A stretch of 47,680 bases of DNA from an uncultured Lachnospiraceae bacterium (GTDB lineage: Bacteria > Bacillota > Clostridia > Lachnospirales > Lachnospiraceae): the NCBI GenBank assembly GCA_947173495.1, contig CAMWFQ010000031.1:1-47680 (forward strand), given 5' to 3'. A model generated the notes under the pieces. It had not been told where the DNA came from and did not search any database. It saw only the letters and a program-made list of their open reading frames with translations. Below, in pieces: positions 33,525-43,126 of this stretch. Each line of letters opens with the position of its first letter. Position 1 is the stretch's first letter. A program made the translations under genes and the position numbers.

Positions 33525-34439
33525 TCATTCCCCCTTCTGTCCAAATTTCTTACTGGTAATTAAAAAGTACACCGCGCCCACTGCCGCCGTAATAAATGTG
33601 GCGCATACGCTGACCGCGGATGCATATCCCTGCTGTGCCCCCGTACTGTTAAAAAAGTAATTGTATATGTACAGCGCCATAACGGACGTCTGATTCCCCG
33701 GGCCGCCCCCTGTAAGAACCTTAACAGAATCAAACAGCTGGAATCCATTCAGAATACACATCATGGAAATCACCTGGAACATCTCCCCCAGCAGCGGAAG
33801 CGTAACACTCCTGAACTGCTGCCATTTCGACGCACCATCCAATGTTGCGCTCTCATATAATTCTTTCGGGATTTTCTGGATCGCGGCCAGAAACATGATC
33901 ATCAGATATCCTATCTGGCTCCAGGTATTCAGCAAAATGATAACGACCTTTGCGCTGAATGTATGGCCAAGCCATTCAATCGGGCGCCCGATCAGTCCCA
34001 GCTGCATTAAAATTCCATTCACAATCCCGTTGTATGAGGAAAACATGAAAAAAAAGATGATGCCGATGATTGCCGTACTTGTTACATTCGGCAGAAAAAT
34101 AATCGTCCTGAAAAAATTCTGTCCTTTTATTTTGCTGTTTACCAGAACTGCCAGAAGCAGCGAAAGCGGAATCTGAATCACATATGCCATCAATGTGAGC
34201 TGGAATGTATTTTTCACTGCATTCCACCAGCTTTCATCCCGGAACAGGCGCAGGTAATTGTCCACTCCATTAAAAACCGGATCTGTAAATCCATTATATT
34301 TGGTAAAGCTTAAATAAATAGAGTAAAAAAGCGGATAGGCACAGAACAGGAAAAAGAGAATCAACATCGGCAAAAGCATAAGAAACATCTGTAAATGCAA
34401 TGCCCTCTTATTTCGGCGGCCTTTTACTGCTTTATTCAT
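33525..34439 (-). CDS. Sugar ABC transporter permease, MalF/UgpA type (locus A)
   Basis: About 304 residues, six membrane segments, with the loop KELYESATLDGASKWQQFRS. I choose ATG 34439 (GGGAGG upstream) rather than 34454. It follows the binding protein with a stable hairpin in the 95-base gap. Confidence 0.92.
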   Translation of the reverse strand: MNKAVKGRRNKRALHLQMFLMLLPMLILFFLFCAYPLFYSIYLSFTKYNGFTDPVFNGVDNYLRLFRDESWWNAVKNTFQLTLMAYVIQIPLSLLLAVLVNSKIKGQNFFRTIIFLPNVTSTAIIGIIFFFMFSSYNGIVNGILMQLGLIGRPIEWLGHTFSAKVVIILLNTWSQIGYLMIMFLAAIQKIPKELYESATLDGASKWQQFRSVTLPLLGEMFQVISMMCILNGFQLFDSVKVLTGGGPGNQTSVMALYIYNYFFNSTGAQQGYASAVSVCATFITAAVGAVYFLITSKKFGQKGE

Positions 34440-34483
34440 TCCGTTCCCTCCCATTTTATGATCACTTTGGTTTTCCTTTTAGC

Positions 34484-34521
34484 ATGGCTGCTGCAAAATA
34501 CGGTTATCCTGCAGCAGCCAT
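34484..34521 (-). promoter_or_regulatory. Intercistronic hairpin between binding protein and permease
   Basis: A perfect 11-bp stem (ATGGCTGCTGC with GCAGCAGCCAT) around a 16-base loop, not followed by a T run. Such structures often stabilise the upstream binding-protein message relative to the permeases; that role is inferred. Confidence 0.55.
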
Positions 34522-34534
34522 CCATATGTGTCAG

Positions 34535-36001
34535 TTATCTTGTATAGTAATCAAACCCTTCCGGCTTCAGATCCTCCTGCTTCAGCAGTCCTTCCGCCAC
34601 CGCTTTTTCAAGCGCGCTGTTATACCGCTCGGAAAGCTTTGAAAGCTCTTCATCCATATTGACTTCCCCACTGTTAATGACCAGCAGCGGATAAACCGTA
34701 TTTCTGTCATCCCCTTCCAGTGTCAGTACACTATGGGGCGTCACGACAAAGGAAGAGAGATTTTCCGTTCCCGTTGTCAGTCCCACGCTGCCCTTCAGCG
34801 CCTTTACCGCCTCCGTAGAATTGATTTCGGCATTTACACTGTCAATCAGAGACAGGGACGGCGCTACCATGGATGCGTCTTTTCTTGCCGGTGCAGAATA
34901 TATATTATGATACAGGTAATTGATGGCTTCAAATGCCTCCGCCGGATGTTCGCTGGTCGCTGCAATGCAGTGGCCGCTTTCCAGCATCAGATAGTCCTTC
35001 GCCCTTTCGGTTCCCTCAAAAATCGGAACCGGTGCCACATCCCAGTTTGTCACATCTCCGCCTTCAATTTCATTATTATAACCGTTCACCATCCAGCTTC
35101 CGTCAAAATAAATCCCGATCTTGCCTGCAATAAAATTGGCCCGGATCACTTCAATGTCAAGGGACTCCGCTCCCGGCATCATCAGTCCTTCTTCATACAG
35201 CTTTGCAAAATATTCAATAATCGGTTTCTGTTTCGCAAAATCAAATTTTCCCTGTGTGTAATCAAATCCAAAAGGGCCTGTCAGACCGGAAAGAATTGCA
35301 ATATCATCCACATTTCTCTCCCATGTGGAGCCCGATTTAATGGGAAGTCCAAATCCGTAGAATTCTCCGTTTCCGGCTTCTGTAATTGCTTTTGCAGCAT
35401 CGTACATTCCCTCCAGCGTTTCCGGGAAAGCATCCGGATCAAGTCCGGCTTTTTCAAACAGATCCCGGTTATAATAGGCACGGATATACCTTGTCTGATG
35501 AGGGATCGCATAAATCTGCCCGTCAATGTTATATTTTGTAAACGCTGACGGATTGAACTCTTCCCTCATATCATCCGTAATATAATCATTTAACGGTGCC
35601 GCAAGCCCTGCTTCCATATAGGAAGTGGGATTTCCCAGGCCGCTGATTTCAAAAATATCCGGCAACTCTTTGCTCTGGCTTGCCAGCTTTAACACCTCTT
35701 CATAATTATCTCCGTAGCACTCTACCGTTACGTGGATTTTATCCTGTGACGCGTTAAACTCATCCATTGTGATTGTCTGGTTGTTCTCTGCGGAGCTTGC
35801 CCTTGCCCACATGGTAAGTTCGATTTTTTCCTCAGATCCGGCCTCCCCATTTTCAGTCTCAGCTTTTTCTGTCCCGGCTTTTTCGGCCTCGGCTTTTCCT
35901 GTTTCTGTTTCTGTTTTTGTCTCTGTCTGTGCCCCGCCTGAACATGCTGTGACACTGAACGCCATTGTCAACGCCATCAGTAACGCAATTCGTTTCTTCA
36001 T
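34535..36001 (-). CDS. Sugar-binding lipoprotein of ABC transporter (locus A)
   Basis: A 488-residue solute-binding protein. The lipoprotein signal (MKKRIALLMALTMAFSVTAC) has a good lipobox with Cys at 20. A linker of ~40 residues rich in Thr, Glu, Lys and Ala repeats follows (TETKTETETGKAEAEKAG), then a family 1 binding domain (KIELTMWARASSAENN, LPDIFEISGLGNPTSYMEAG). ATG 36001 is preceded by AAAGGAGGAGAA. It is the first gene of locus A and divergent from the kinase. A TATAAT at about 36046-36051 on the minus strand is a likely -10, with a weak -35. Confidence 0.93.
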   Translation of the reverse strand: MKKRIALLMALTMAFSVTACSGGAQTETKTETETGKAEAEKAGTEKAETENGEAGSEEKIELTMWARASSAENNQTITMDEFNASQDKIHVTVECYGDNYEEVLKLASQSKELPDIFEISGLGNPTSYMEAGLAAPLNDYITDDMREEFNPSAFTKYNIDGQIYAIPHQTRYIRAYYNRDLFEKAGLDPDAFPETLEGMYDAAKAITEAGNGEFYGFGLPIKSGSTWERNVDDIAILSGLTGPFGFDYTQGKFDFAKQKPIIEYFAKLYEEGLMMPGAESLDIEVIRANFIAGKIGIYFDGSWMVNGYNNEIEGGDVTNWDVAPVPIFEGTERAKDYLMLESGHCIAATSEHPAEAFEAINYLYHNIYSAPARKDASMVAPSLSLIDSVNAEINSTEAVKALKGSVGLTTGTENLSSFVVTPHSVLTLEGDDRNTVYPLLVINSGEVNMDEELSKLSERYNSALEKAVAEGLLKQEDLKPEGFDYYTR

Positions 36002-36111
36002 TTCTATTCTCCTCCTTTTTGCATCGGTTCTCTTTATTGCTTAGCATAATTATACGTGTTATAATTTTTTTGAAAATGAGAAAAAATTATGTGCTGAGGG
36101 GGAAATATTTT

Positions 36112-37902
36112 ATGTGTATCCTGAAAAAAACCAGTTTCGCCCTGAAACTTTTCTTCAGTTATCTGGCTTTAGTGATCATTCCCTTTTTCATCTCTACCCT
36201 GATTTTAAGTTCCACCTCCTCTTCCAACATTGAAAACAATACACTGTCCTATATTCATTTATTTGTAGAGCAGATTTCTTCTAATATTGACAGTTACATC
36301 GGGGAATTGGACCGCATGACCCGTATCACGACTCTTGACGCCAACCTTTGCAGTCTGCTAACCGAGCCTGTCAGCAGTCAGAAGGTTGAGCTGTATCATC
36401 AGACAAAATATCTGGAAAACGAAATGCTGAAAATGATGACACAGCAGCCCAGCATCCGCAACATTGCTTTCGTCGGTACGAACGGCGTTATTTATAGCGG
36501 TCCATCCAATTCTGTCAGAGATGAATCGCTCTTCTTCGAAACCACCCGATCCGATTTTACCGATCACACCCAGCCCAATCTTTATCTGTCCTCCGCCCAT
36601 GTTCCTTCTTATCTTCTGGTAGATTACCAGCAGAACGCAGAACCGGTATTCACACTTACCCGTTTTTTGTATACCGATGACCGTCGCCCCATCGGTTCTG
36701 TTGTTCTGACCCTCGCCTGCCGCGACCTTATGGATGCCATCAGTATTAACCCTTCGCTTCTTGAAAGCGGAGCGCGCATTATCATAACCAATAAGGAAAA
36801 TGAAATTGTGGCGGACACTTCCCCGGCTTTCATCCCTGAAAATCTGAAGGATTCTTCCTACCTCCGGTTTTCTGTATCCGACAGTAATCTGGAGGATGAG
36901 CTGTGCTTTTCCGATTCCTCCGGCTCCCTGAATTCTGCAGTCATTATCAACAGAAACCAGCTTTTCAAAAGCACACTTGATTTTAACCGGTCTGCCATTT
37001 TTCTGGTCGTCCTGTTGATCGGAGTCATTATTCTTTTGTCCGCCTCTTTTTCCCGTATGCTGGTACGCCCCTTAAAGCTTCTGGAGGATGCTGCCAACGA
37101 ATGCGCCTCCGGCAATTACTCTATCCGGATTCCCGTCACCTCCGAAGATGAGATCGGCAGTCTGTGCGCAAGCTTCAACTTCATGACCGAGCAGATTCAA
37201 AATCTTCTGGACCGTGTTTATCATTACCAGCTTGCCACCAAGCAGGCGCAGCTGGAAGCACTGCAGAATCAGATTAATCCTCATTTTCTCCACAACACAC
37301 TGGAGATTATCCGTATGAAGGCGCTGATCAATCAGGACAGAGAGGTTGCCGGCATGGTGCAGACGCTGGCAAAACTGTTCCGTATTACATTGGATCGTAC
37401 CAGTAATATCGTAAAAATCAAAGACGAGCTGGAGCATGTGGAGACCTATCTGACCATACAGAATATGCGTTTTGCAGATCGTTTCAAATTCACGAATCTC
37501 GTACCTGACGAACTGCTGGACTGCTCCATCCTTAAGCTGACGCTGCAGCCCCTTGTAGAAAATGCAATCAAACACGGCTTTTCCCGGACCTTCGGCAATG
37601 AAGAAATACAAATATGCGCTGAGGAGAATGACAATAAGCTGACCATCCGGGTTATCGACAATGGGACAGGCATTGCACCGGAGCATCTGGAACAAATCCG
37701 GCAAAAGCTGGCGCACCGGGATACGCCTGAGCGCAAGGACAGCCGCAACAGCATTGGCATCATCAATATTTCTGACCGGATACAGCTGGAGTACGGTGCC
37801 GAGTATTCCCTGCAGATTTACCGGAACAGTCCTCATGGCACCATCGTGGAACTTTGTATTCCCAAAAATTACAGTCCTGAAATTTTACCGGAATTGGTAT
37901 AA
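36112..37902 (+). CDS. YesM-type sensor histidine kinase (locus A)
   Basis: A 596-residue membrane kinase: membrane segment at residues ~10-32, an extracellular sensor region, a second segment (AIFLVVLLIGVIILLSASFS), HAMP, and a kinase core with QINPHFLHNTLEIIR (phospho-His near 392), ENAIKHGFSRT, DNGTGIAPE and GIINISDRIQLEYG. I start at ATG 36112 after GAGGGGG; in-frame ATGs upstream overlap the divergent binding-protein gene and lack ribosome sites. It lies 38 bases before its response regulator and presumably senses the locus A sugar. Confidence 0.92.
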   Translation: MCILKKTSFALKLFFSYLALVIIPFFISTLILSSTSSSNIENNTLSYIHLFVEQISSNIDSYIGELDRMTRITTLDANLCSLLTEPVSSQKVELYHQTKYLENEMLKMMTQQPSIRNIAFVGTNGVIYSGPSNSVRDESLFFETTRSDFTDHTQPNLYLSSAHVPSYLLVDYQQNAEPVFTLTRFLYTDDRRPIGSVVLTLACRDLMDAISINPSLLESGARIIITNKENEIVADTSPAFIPENLKDSSYLRFSVSDSNLEDELCFSDSSGSLNSAVIINRNQLFKSTLDFNRSAIFLVVLLIGVIILLSASFSRMLVRPLKLLEDAANECASGNYSIRIPVTSEDEIGSLCASFNFMTEQIQNLLDRVYHYQLATKQAQLEALQNQINPHFLHNTLEIIRMKALINQDREVAGMVQTLAKLFRITLDRTSNIVKIKDELEHVETYLTIQNMRFADRFKFTNLVPDELLDCSILKLTLQPLVENAIKHGFSRTFGNEEIQICAEENDNKLTIRVIDNGTGIAPEHLEQIRQKLAHRDTPERKDSRNSIGIINISDRIQLEYGAEYSLQIYRNSPHGTIVELCIPKNYSPEILPELV

Positions 37903-37940
37903 AAGGATATGCTATATTCATGTTTAAGGAGAAAACAACC

Positions 37941-39533
37941 ATGGCAGCTTACCACGTAGTACTCATAGATGACGAACCAATTATTCTGCAGGGACTGCAG
38001 ATTCTGATCGACTGGGAGGCACATGATCTGGAAATTGTCGGGTGCGCTTCTGATGGGATTCAGGGTCTGGAACTGATCCGGGAGCTGAACCCGGACATTG
38101 TCATCTCCGATATCCAGATGCCCAATATGAACGGTGTAGAAATGATTAAGCAGATTTACAGACAGCACTGCTGTAAATTCATCGTCTTAAGCGGATATTC
38201 CGATTTCAGCTATGCACAGCAGTGTATCTCCTTCGGTGTGCAGGAATATCTTTTAAAGCCGATTGTGGAAGAAGAATTAATCCGTGCTCTGGAAAAAGTC
38301 AAAGCACAGATTCACGCAGAAAAGGCCTCCCACGCCGCCCTGGATCAATTGGATGACTTAAGCCGGCAGCTCCGGCAGCTGACTCTGGATGACGTTCTAC
38401 GCGACATCATCAATTCCTATTTTGAAACAGACGATGATTTTCATCACATACTTTCCGAGTATTCTTTGCATCTGCCGGAGGGTACCTATTATATTGCCGC
38501 CGCCTTCCAGTGGGATTCTGCTGAAGATATCCCTTTGCTGCGCAAAATCCTGACCCGGAAACTGGATACATGGAATCTCCCCTGCCTGTTGTTTTATTAT
38601 GGAAACAACACATTTATAGGGCTGTTTTCACTGCATGATGCGAATCTGACGTCTGCATGTGCCGCCGAGCAGGACTTTCACAGAAAAATCACCCAGGCGG
38701 GCGATCTGCTTCGCAGCCCATCCGGCTTCCATTTATGTATCGGCATCGGGAAAGCAGATTCCTGCATTCGGAATCTTACGCTTTCCTGCCATCAGGCGCT
38801 CCATGCCCTTTCGTTCAAAATTATACGCGGAACAGATTCCGTAAATCCTTTTGACAGCAGCTTTAAAAATGCATATTATATCCGGATTATTCCCGAGACT
38901 CTCCAAAACGCATATGCCCAGAGTCTTTTTCAACCGAACCCGAATGCGGTTGCCGGAGCCATTCGAAAGATTTTCCAATTTATGGATGTCCATTCCAATA
39001 TGCCGTTGCTGGGAATCCAGATTAATACTATGAACCTGATCATGACCTGCATCCAATATCTTTCCGAAAATCAGGTATTTCCCGCTTCTTACGAAGATAT
39101 GGATTACTTAAAACAGATTGCATCTCTTCAATCTGCGGAGGAACTGGAAAAATACACGGAAAACATTGTATACCACCTGATCAGCAGTCACCAGGGAGAA
39201 GAGTTGGCCCGGCCCAAAAATCTGATATCCCAGATAGAAGAATATATCTCTCAAAATCCTCTGGAGGATCTGTCTCTTATAAAGGTTGCCAATGAATTCT
39301 ATATCTCGCCCATCTATCTGAGCCAGACTTTCAAAAAACAGACCGGACAGCTCTATCTGGATTATGTGACAGAGGCCAAAATCCGGACCGCCAAAAAAAT
39401 GCTTCTGACTACGGATCTCATGGTATATGAAATTGCAGAGCGTCTGCACTATAAAGACCCCAAATACTTCAGCAAGCTTTTTGAAAAAAAGACCGGAAAA
39501 AAGCCAAGTGAATTTCGGAGGAATCCGCGCTGA
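37941..39533 (+). CDS. YesN-type response regulator (locus A)
   Basis: 530 residues: a receiver domain (VVLIDDEPIILQGLQ, Asp in DIVISDIQMPNMNG, Lys in YLLKPIVEEE), a middle region and a C-terminal AraC HTH (LEDLSLIKVANEFYISPIYLSQ, then MVYEIAERLHYKDPKYFSKLFEKKTGKKPSEF). ATG 37941 has AAGGAG 9 bases upstream. It likely activates the divergent binding protein-permease-glycosidase operon. Confidence 0.93.
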   Translation: MAAYHVVLIDDEPIILQGLQILIDWEAHDLEIVGCASDGIQGLELIRELNPDIVISDIQMPNMNGVEMIKQIYRQHCCKFIVLSGYSDFSYAQQCISFGVQEYLLKPIVEEELIRALEKVKAQIHAEKASHAALDQLDDLSRQLRQLTLDDVLRDIINSYFETDDDFHHILSEYSLHLPEGTYYIAAAFQWDSAEDIPLLRKILTRKLDTWNLPCLLFYYGNNTFIGLFSLHDANLTSACAAEQDFHRKITQAGDLLRSPSGFHLCIGIGKADSCIRNLTLSCHQALHALSFKIIRGTDSVNPFDSSFKNAYYIRIIPETLQNAYAQSLFQPNPNAVAGAIRKIFQFMDVHSNMPLLGIQINTMNLIMTCIQYLSENQVFPASYEDMDYLKQIASLQSAEELEKYTENIVYHLISSHQGEELARPKNLISQIEEYISQNPLEDLSLIKVANEFYISPIYLSQTFKKQTGQLYLDYVTEAKIRTAKKMLLTTDLMVYEIAERLHYKDPKYFSKLFEKKTGKKPSEFRRNPR

Positions 39534-39546
39534 CCGGGGAGAACTT

Positions 39547-41751
39547 TTACGCCCTCATATCCTCCTTAAGCCCCTCAAAATCCAGATAATCCTCAATAAA
39601 CTGCTTCCGCAGCAGCTCCTGGGGAATAAATTCATTGTATTTCCCGCTGATCTGCACCTTATCAGGCAGAGGCAGCCGGTACAGATCCAGATGCGAGCGC
39701 AGAATATCCCTCACCATCTCCTCAAGCTCCTCCCCGGTTCCGCCAAAAACGATTTCCAGATAAACACTGGTGCCCCAGAGCATTCTGCTCTTGACGCCCC
39801 GCTCCAACAGAGTATAGTGGAGGGTGACCATCTGTCGCGTTCCCACCCAGGGAAAGAGCGCGTACTTTTTGTCGGAAAGGGCTGTCACAAGATGATCCAG
39901 TATGCCTGTATTGGCGGCAATGTATCGGATCTCTGCAAGCCTTTCCTGACACCTCTCGCTCAGATACGGATAAGGATCCTGCCCTTTGAGAATGCTCCGG
40001 ATCTTCCGGACCAGTATAGTATGCAGATCAACGGTAAAGTCCATGTCCCAGTCCACCTGGGAAATTCCCTGTACTCTCTTTACAAAAATCACCTTGGATT
40101 TGGCGTTCACATCCACAGTCTCCCAGGACATACCTGCCAGGGCAAAGCGGGTCCCCACAGGATATACCTTGTCCACCGTGCCGATGGTACGGTTTTCGTC
40201 CTTCACCAGCAGGTATTCCGGCGCGGAAAATACGGTCAGGAATTTGTGGCTGTTCACTACCTTTTCTCCCTCCCGTCCGATGACCAGCCCGCCGTGCTCT
40301 GTGGACTGGAGCTGTTCGATGGCAACGAGGTGCCGCAGCAGCTTCCGGTAATCCTCCCTGGTGATATGTTGAAAGCATCCCAGTGTGAGAACTGCCTGGG
40401 CAAGCCCTGCGGGAGACATCTCCCCGTTGCTCTTTAAGCAGCTCATGGTCTGGTGATACAGGAGATTGTAGGCATGATGCAGAGGCGGAATGGGCTCCAT
40501 CCAGTGATCCCTGATATAAAGCTCTATGATGGCGATGGTTCGGATAAATTCCCAGTTGATGGGCCCTAATGTATCTGAAGAGTGGATCTTCAGGCTCTCC
40601 ACAAAGGTAAAAAGGATCTGGGGGACCTGCCCCCGACGGCCGCAGCGTCCCAGACGCTGAGCGAAAGCTGACACATTCATTGGCGCTCCGATCTGTACTG
40701 CCTGATCCAGGGAACCGATGTCGATTCCCAGCTCCAGAGTCACCGTGGCTCCCGTCACGATCTTCTCCTCACCGGATTTCATCTCATCCTCCGTATTTTC
40801 CCGAAGCAGGGCCGACACGTTTCCGTGATGAACCCGGTAGACGTCGGGCGCCTTCTTTTTCAGGGCAAGCTCCCGCAGATTTGCCATCACAAACTCGATC
40901 TCTTCCCGGCTGTTGGCAAAAATGATGGTCTTTTTGTCCAGCGTCTGCCGGAAAAGATACTCGAAATGCTCCCTGTCCCCGATATCTCCATGGGAGCTGT
41001 CATTCACCTTGTTCTGGCTGCCATCCCGTTCGGTAAAATCGCGCTTGTCGGCATAATTGACGAAACGCTCAATGTGCAGCCTGACTCTCTTTTTGCCCTC
41101 CTCCGTCACAGGCGCGACGCATTTCCTGCCTGTGCCGGTATTTAACCAGTCCTGTGCCAGGGACACGTCTCCCAGCGTTGCCGAAAGGCCAATCCTGCGG
41201 GGATTTACACCGGTAAGGTTTTTCAGCCGCTCCAGGACGCACAGAAGCTGAAGCCCTCTTACGTCGCGCATGAAGCTGTGAACCTCGTCGATGATCACAA
41301 AACGCAGATCCGAAAACATGGACATACAGGCGCCCCGCTTACCGGTGATCAGGCTCTCTAAAGACTCCGGCGTGATCTGCAGAACCCCCTCCGGATGCTT
41401 CATCAGCCTGTTTTTTTGCGTGAGGGACGCATCCCCGTGCCATTTTGTCACCGGTATCCCCGAATCTGCAAGAAGGCCGTCCAGGCGTTTGAACTGATCG
41501 TTGATCAGTGCCTTCAGGGGAGAAATGTACATGACCCCCACAGAATGCGCCGGGCGCTCATACAGCTCTGTAAGCACCGGCAGAAAAGCCGCCTCCGTCT
41601 TTCCCGAGGCCGTACCGGAGGAGAGCAGCAGATTATCGTCGCTGTCAAAGATCACCTCGCAGGCCGCCACCTGATTGCCATGCAGCTCTTCCCACTTATT
41701 CTGATAGATATAATCCTGTATAAAAGGAGCCAGCCTCTCAAATGCGTCCAT
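39547..41751 (-). CDS. Lhr-like superfamily II DNA helicase (TerB-linked system)
   Basis: A 734-residue ATP-dependent helicase. Q-like and Walker A region LLLSSGTASGKTEAAF (K51), motif Ia ISPLKALINDQ, DEVH box at 155-158 (FVIIDEVHSF), SAT at 190-192, motif V VTLELGIDIGSLD, and motif VI QRLGRCGRRGQ. The C-terminal half resembles Lhr/BrxHI helicases rather than RecQ. It is last gene of the operon with the P-loop ATPase 20 bases upstream. Pairing of an Lhr-like helicase with a BrxD-like ATPase is known in type 2 BREX phage defence; here the other BREX genes are missing and a TerB protein takes their place. ATG 41751 follows GGGAGGATAGAAGGAA. Confidence 0.88.
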   Translation of the reverse strand: MDAFERLAPFIQDYIYQNKWEELHGNQVAACEVIFDSDDNLLLSSGTASGKTEAAFLPVLTELYERPAHSVGVMYISPLKALINDQFKRLDGLLADSGIPVTKWHGDASLTQKNRLMKHPEGVLQITPESLESLITGKRGACMSMFSDLRFVIIDEVHSFMRDVRGLQLLCVLERLKNLTGVNPRRIGLSATLGDVSLAQDWLNTGTGRKCVAPVTEEGKKRVRLHIERFVNYADKRDFTERDGSQNKVNDSSHGDIGDREHFEYLFRQTLDKKTIIFANSREEIEFVMANLRELALKKKAPDVYRVHHGNVSALLRENTEDEMKSGEEKIVTGATVTLELGIDIGSLDQAVQIGAPMNVSAFAQRLGRCGRRGQVPQILFTFVESLKIHSSDTLGPINWEFIRTIAIIELYIRDHWMEPIPPLHHAYNLLYHQTMSCLKSNGEMSPAGLAQAVLTLGCFQHITREDYRKLLRHLVAIEQLQSTEHGGLVIGREGEKVVNSHKFLTVFSAPEYLLVKDENRTIGTVDKVYPVGTRFALAGMSWETVDVNAKSKVIFVKRVQGISQVDWDMDFTVDLHTILVRKIRSILKGQDPYPYLSERCQERLAEIRYIAANTGILDHLVTALSDKKYALFPWVGTRQMVTLHYTLLERGVKSRMLWGTSVYLEIVFGGTGEELEEMVRDILRSHLDLYRLPLPDKVQISGKYNEFIPQELLRKQFIEDYLDFEGLKEDMRA

Positions 41752-41771
41752 TTCCTTCTATCCTCCCGGTT

Positions 41772-43088
41772 TCAGATCTCAAAATCCTGGAATTCGTCCT
41801 GTATCTCCTCACCCGCCAGGCCGCCTCTGGCCATCTCAAAGCTGTTGCTCTCCAGAATCTCAGAGAGCTTTTTCTCCGGATTCTGATACAGAATATTGAT
41901 CAGCTCAATGAAATCCCGGATGATCTCACGGGGCGTAATGTGAGTCTGTGCGCCCACCCGGTTGTATTCCACCGTAAGGAAATAGACAAGCTCCTCGCCG
42001 GAGATGCGGGGGGTATACTGATACAGCCGGGCATGGATATGAAGCAGCTTTTCCACCAGAATATACATTTCCTCCTGGGTCAGCATCTGAAGCCGGATAA
42101 TGGGCGCGGAAAGATCCTTCAGATCCCCGGATGCAAAATGTCCCTCCGCAAGGCGGGAGCGCAGAGCCTCATAACTGAATACTCCTTTATATTTGTCCTC
42201 AATGCACTGCGGGGTCCCGCCCATGAGAAAGCCGATATGCTTTGCCTTTCCCTGCAGCACATCATTGTACATGGTCAGAATTTTCTCATAATTATTTGCT
42301 CTTGTGATGGAATTGGAAATCTTGAAAATGTTCACCAGCTCGTCGATGATCACCAGAAGTCCCTTATAACCTGCTCCCACCAGAAAAGCGGCAATGATCT
42401 TCAGAAAATCATACCAGGTCTCGTCGTTTACAATGAAGTTGATTCCCAGATCCTCCTTCGCCTCTCTCCGCGAAGGATACTCTCCCCGAAACCAACGCAG
42501 CACGTTGGACTTCATGGTCCTGTCATCCTGCTGATAGGCCTTCCAGTAAAGAACTACCGCTCTGGCAAACTCAAATCCGTTTACCATTCCTTCCAGAGAA
42601 CCTGCCACCCCATAGATCTGCTTCTCCACCAGCCTGTCAAACTCCTCTCCCTCCGCCAGCGTCTGAGACTTCACGGACATCTGGATCCCGGAAATCCACT
42701 TTTCCAGTACCAGGGGAAGGGCGTTTCCGTCCGGCTTTGCTTTGGTGGAAAGATTCATGATCAGTTCCTTGTAGGTGGCAAGCCCCTGCCCCTTTGTCCC
42801 TGCAAATCTGCGCTCCGGGGAGAGATCCGCATCCACCACTGCAAATCCCCTTGCCGTGGCGTGATTGCGGATGGTCTGAAGCAGAAAGCTTTTTCCGCTT
42901 CCATACTTTCCCACAATAAAACGAAAGGAGGCCCCTCCCTCCTCAATCATTTCCAGATCATGAAGAATGGCGGAGATCTCCTGGGTGCGCCCGACCGTGA
43001 TATATTCCAGTCCGGCCCGGGGCACCACCCCGCCTTTGAGTGCATTGATCAAAATATTCGCGATCCTCGCGGGTACTTCTCTGTTCAT
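41772..43088 (-). CDS. BrxD-like P-loop ATPase (DUF2791 type)
   Basis: 438 residues. GRTQEISAILHDLEMI precedes a Walker A at residues 60-67 (GKYGSGKS); Walker B is LLVIIDEL with D249-E250; a sensor-like segment follows (HIGFLMGGTPQ). This matches the DUF2791/BREX ATP-binding family, AAA+-like ATPases of defence and DNA-processing systems. It probably acts as a nucleic-acid-stimulated switch or loader for the helicase. ATG 43088 follows GGAGTAAGGG. It lies 38 bases after the TerB gene and 20 before the helicase. Confidence 0.88.
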   Translation of the reverse strand: MNREVPARIANILINALKGGVVPRAGLEYITVGRTQEISAILHDLEMIEEGGASFRFIVGKYGSGKSFLLQTIRNHATARGFAVVDADLSPERRFAGTKGQGLATYKELIMNLSTKAKPDGNALPLVLEKWISGIQMSVKSQTLAEGEEFDRLVEKQIYGVAGSLEGMVNGFEFARAVVLYWKAYQQDDRTMKSNVLRWFRGEYPSRREAKEDLGINFIVNDETWYDFLKIIAAFLVGAGYKGLLVIIDELVNIFKISNSITRANNYEKILTMYNDVLQGKAKHIGFLMGGTPQCIEDKYKGVFSYEALRSRLAEGHFASGDLKDLSAPIIRLQMLTQEEMYILVEKLLHIHARLYQYTPRISGEELVYFLTVEYNRVGAQTHITPREIIRDFIELINILYQNPEKKLSEILESNSFEMARGGLAGEEIQDEFQDFEI

Positions 43089-43126
43089 CCCTTACTCCAT
43101 TTCTGCGTTGCTTAGCCTGTAACTAT

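Noticed and set aside
41742-43115. 457-codon plus-strand frame opposite the ATPase gene
   Set aside because: Shadow frame; the minus-strand gene has intact Walker motifs and a ribosome site.
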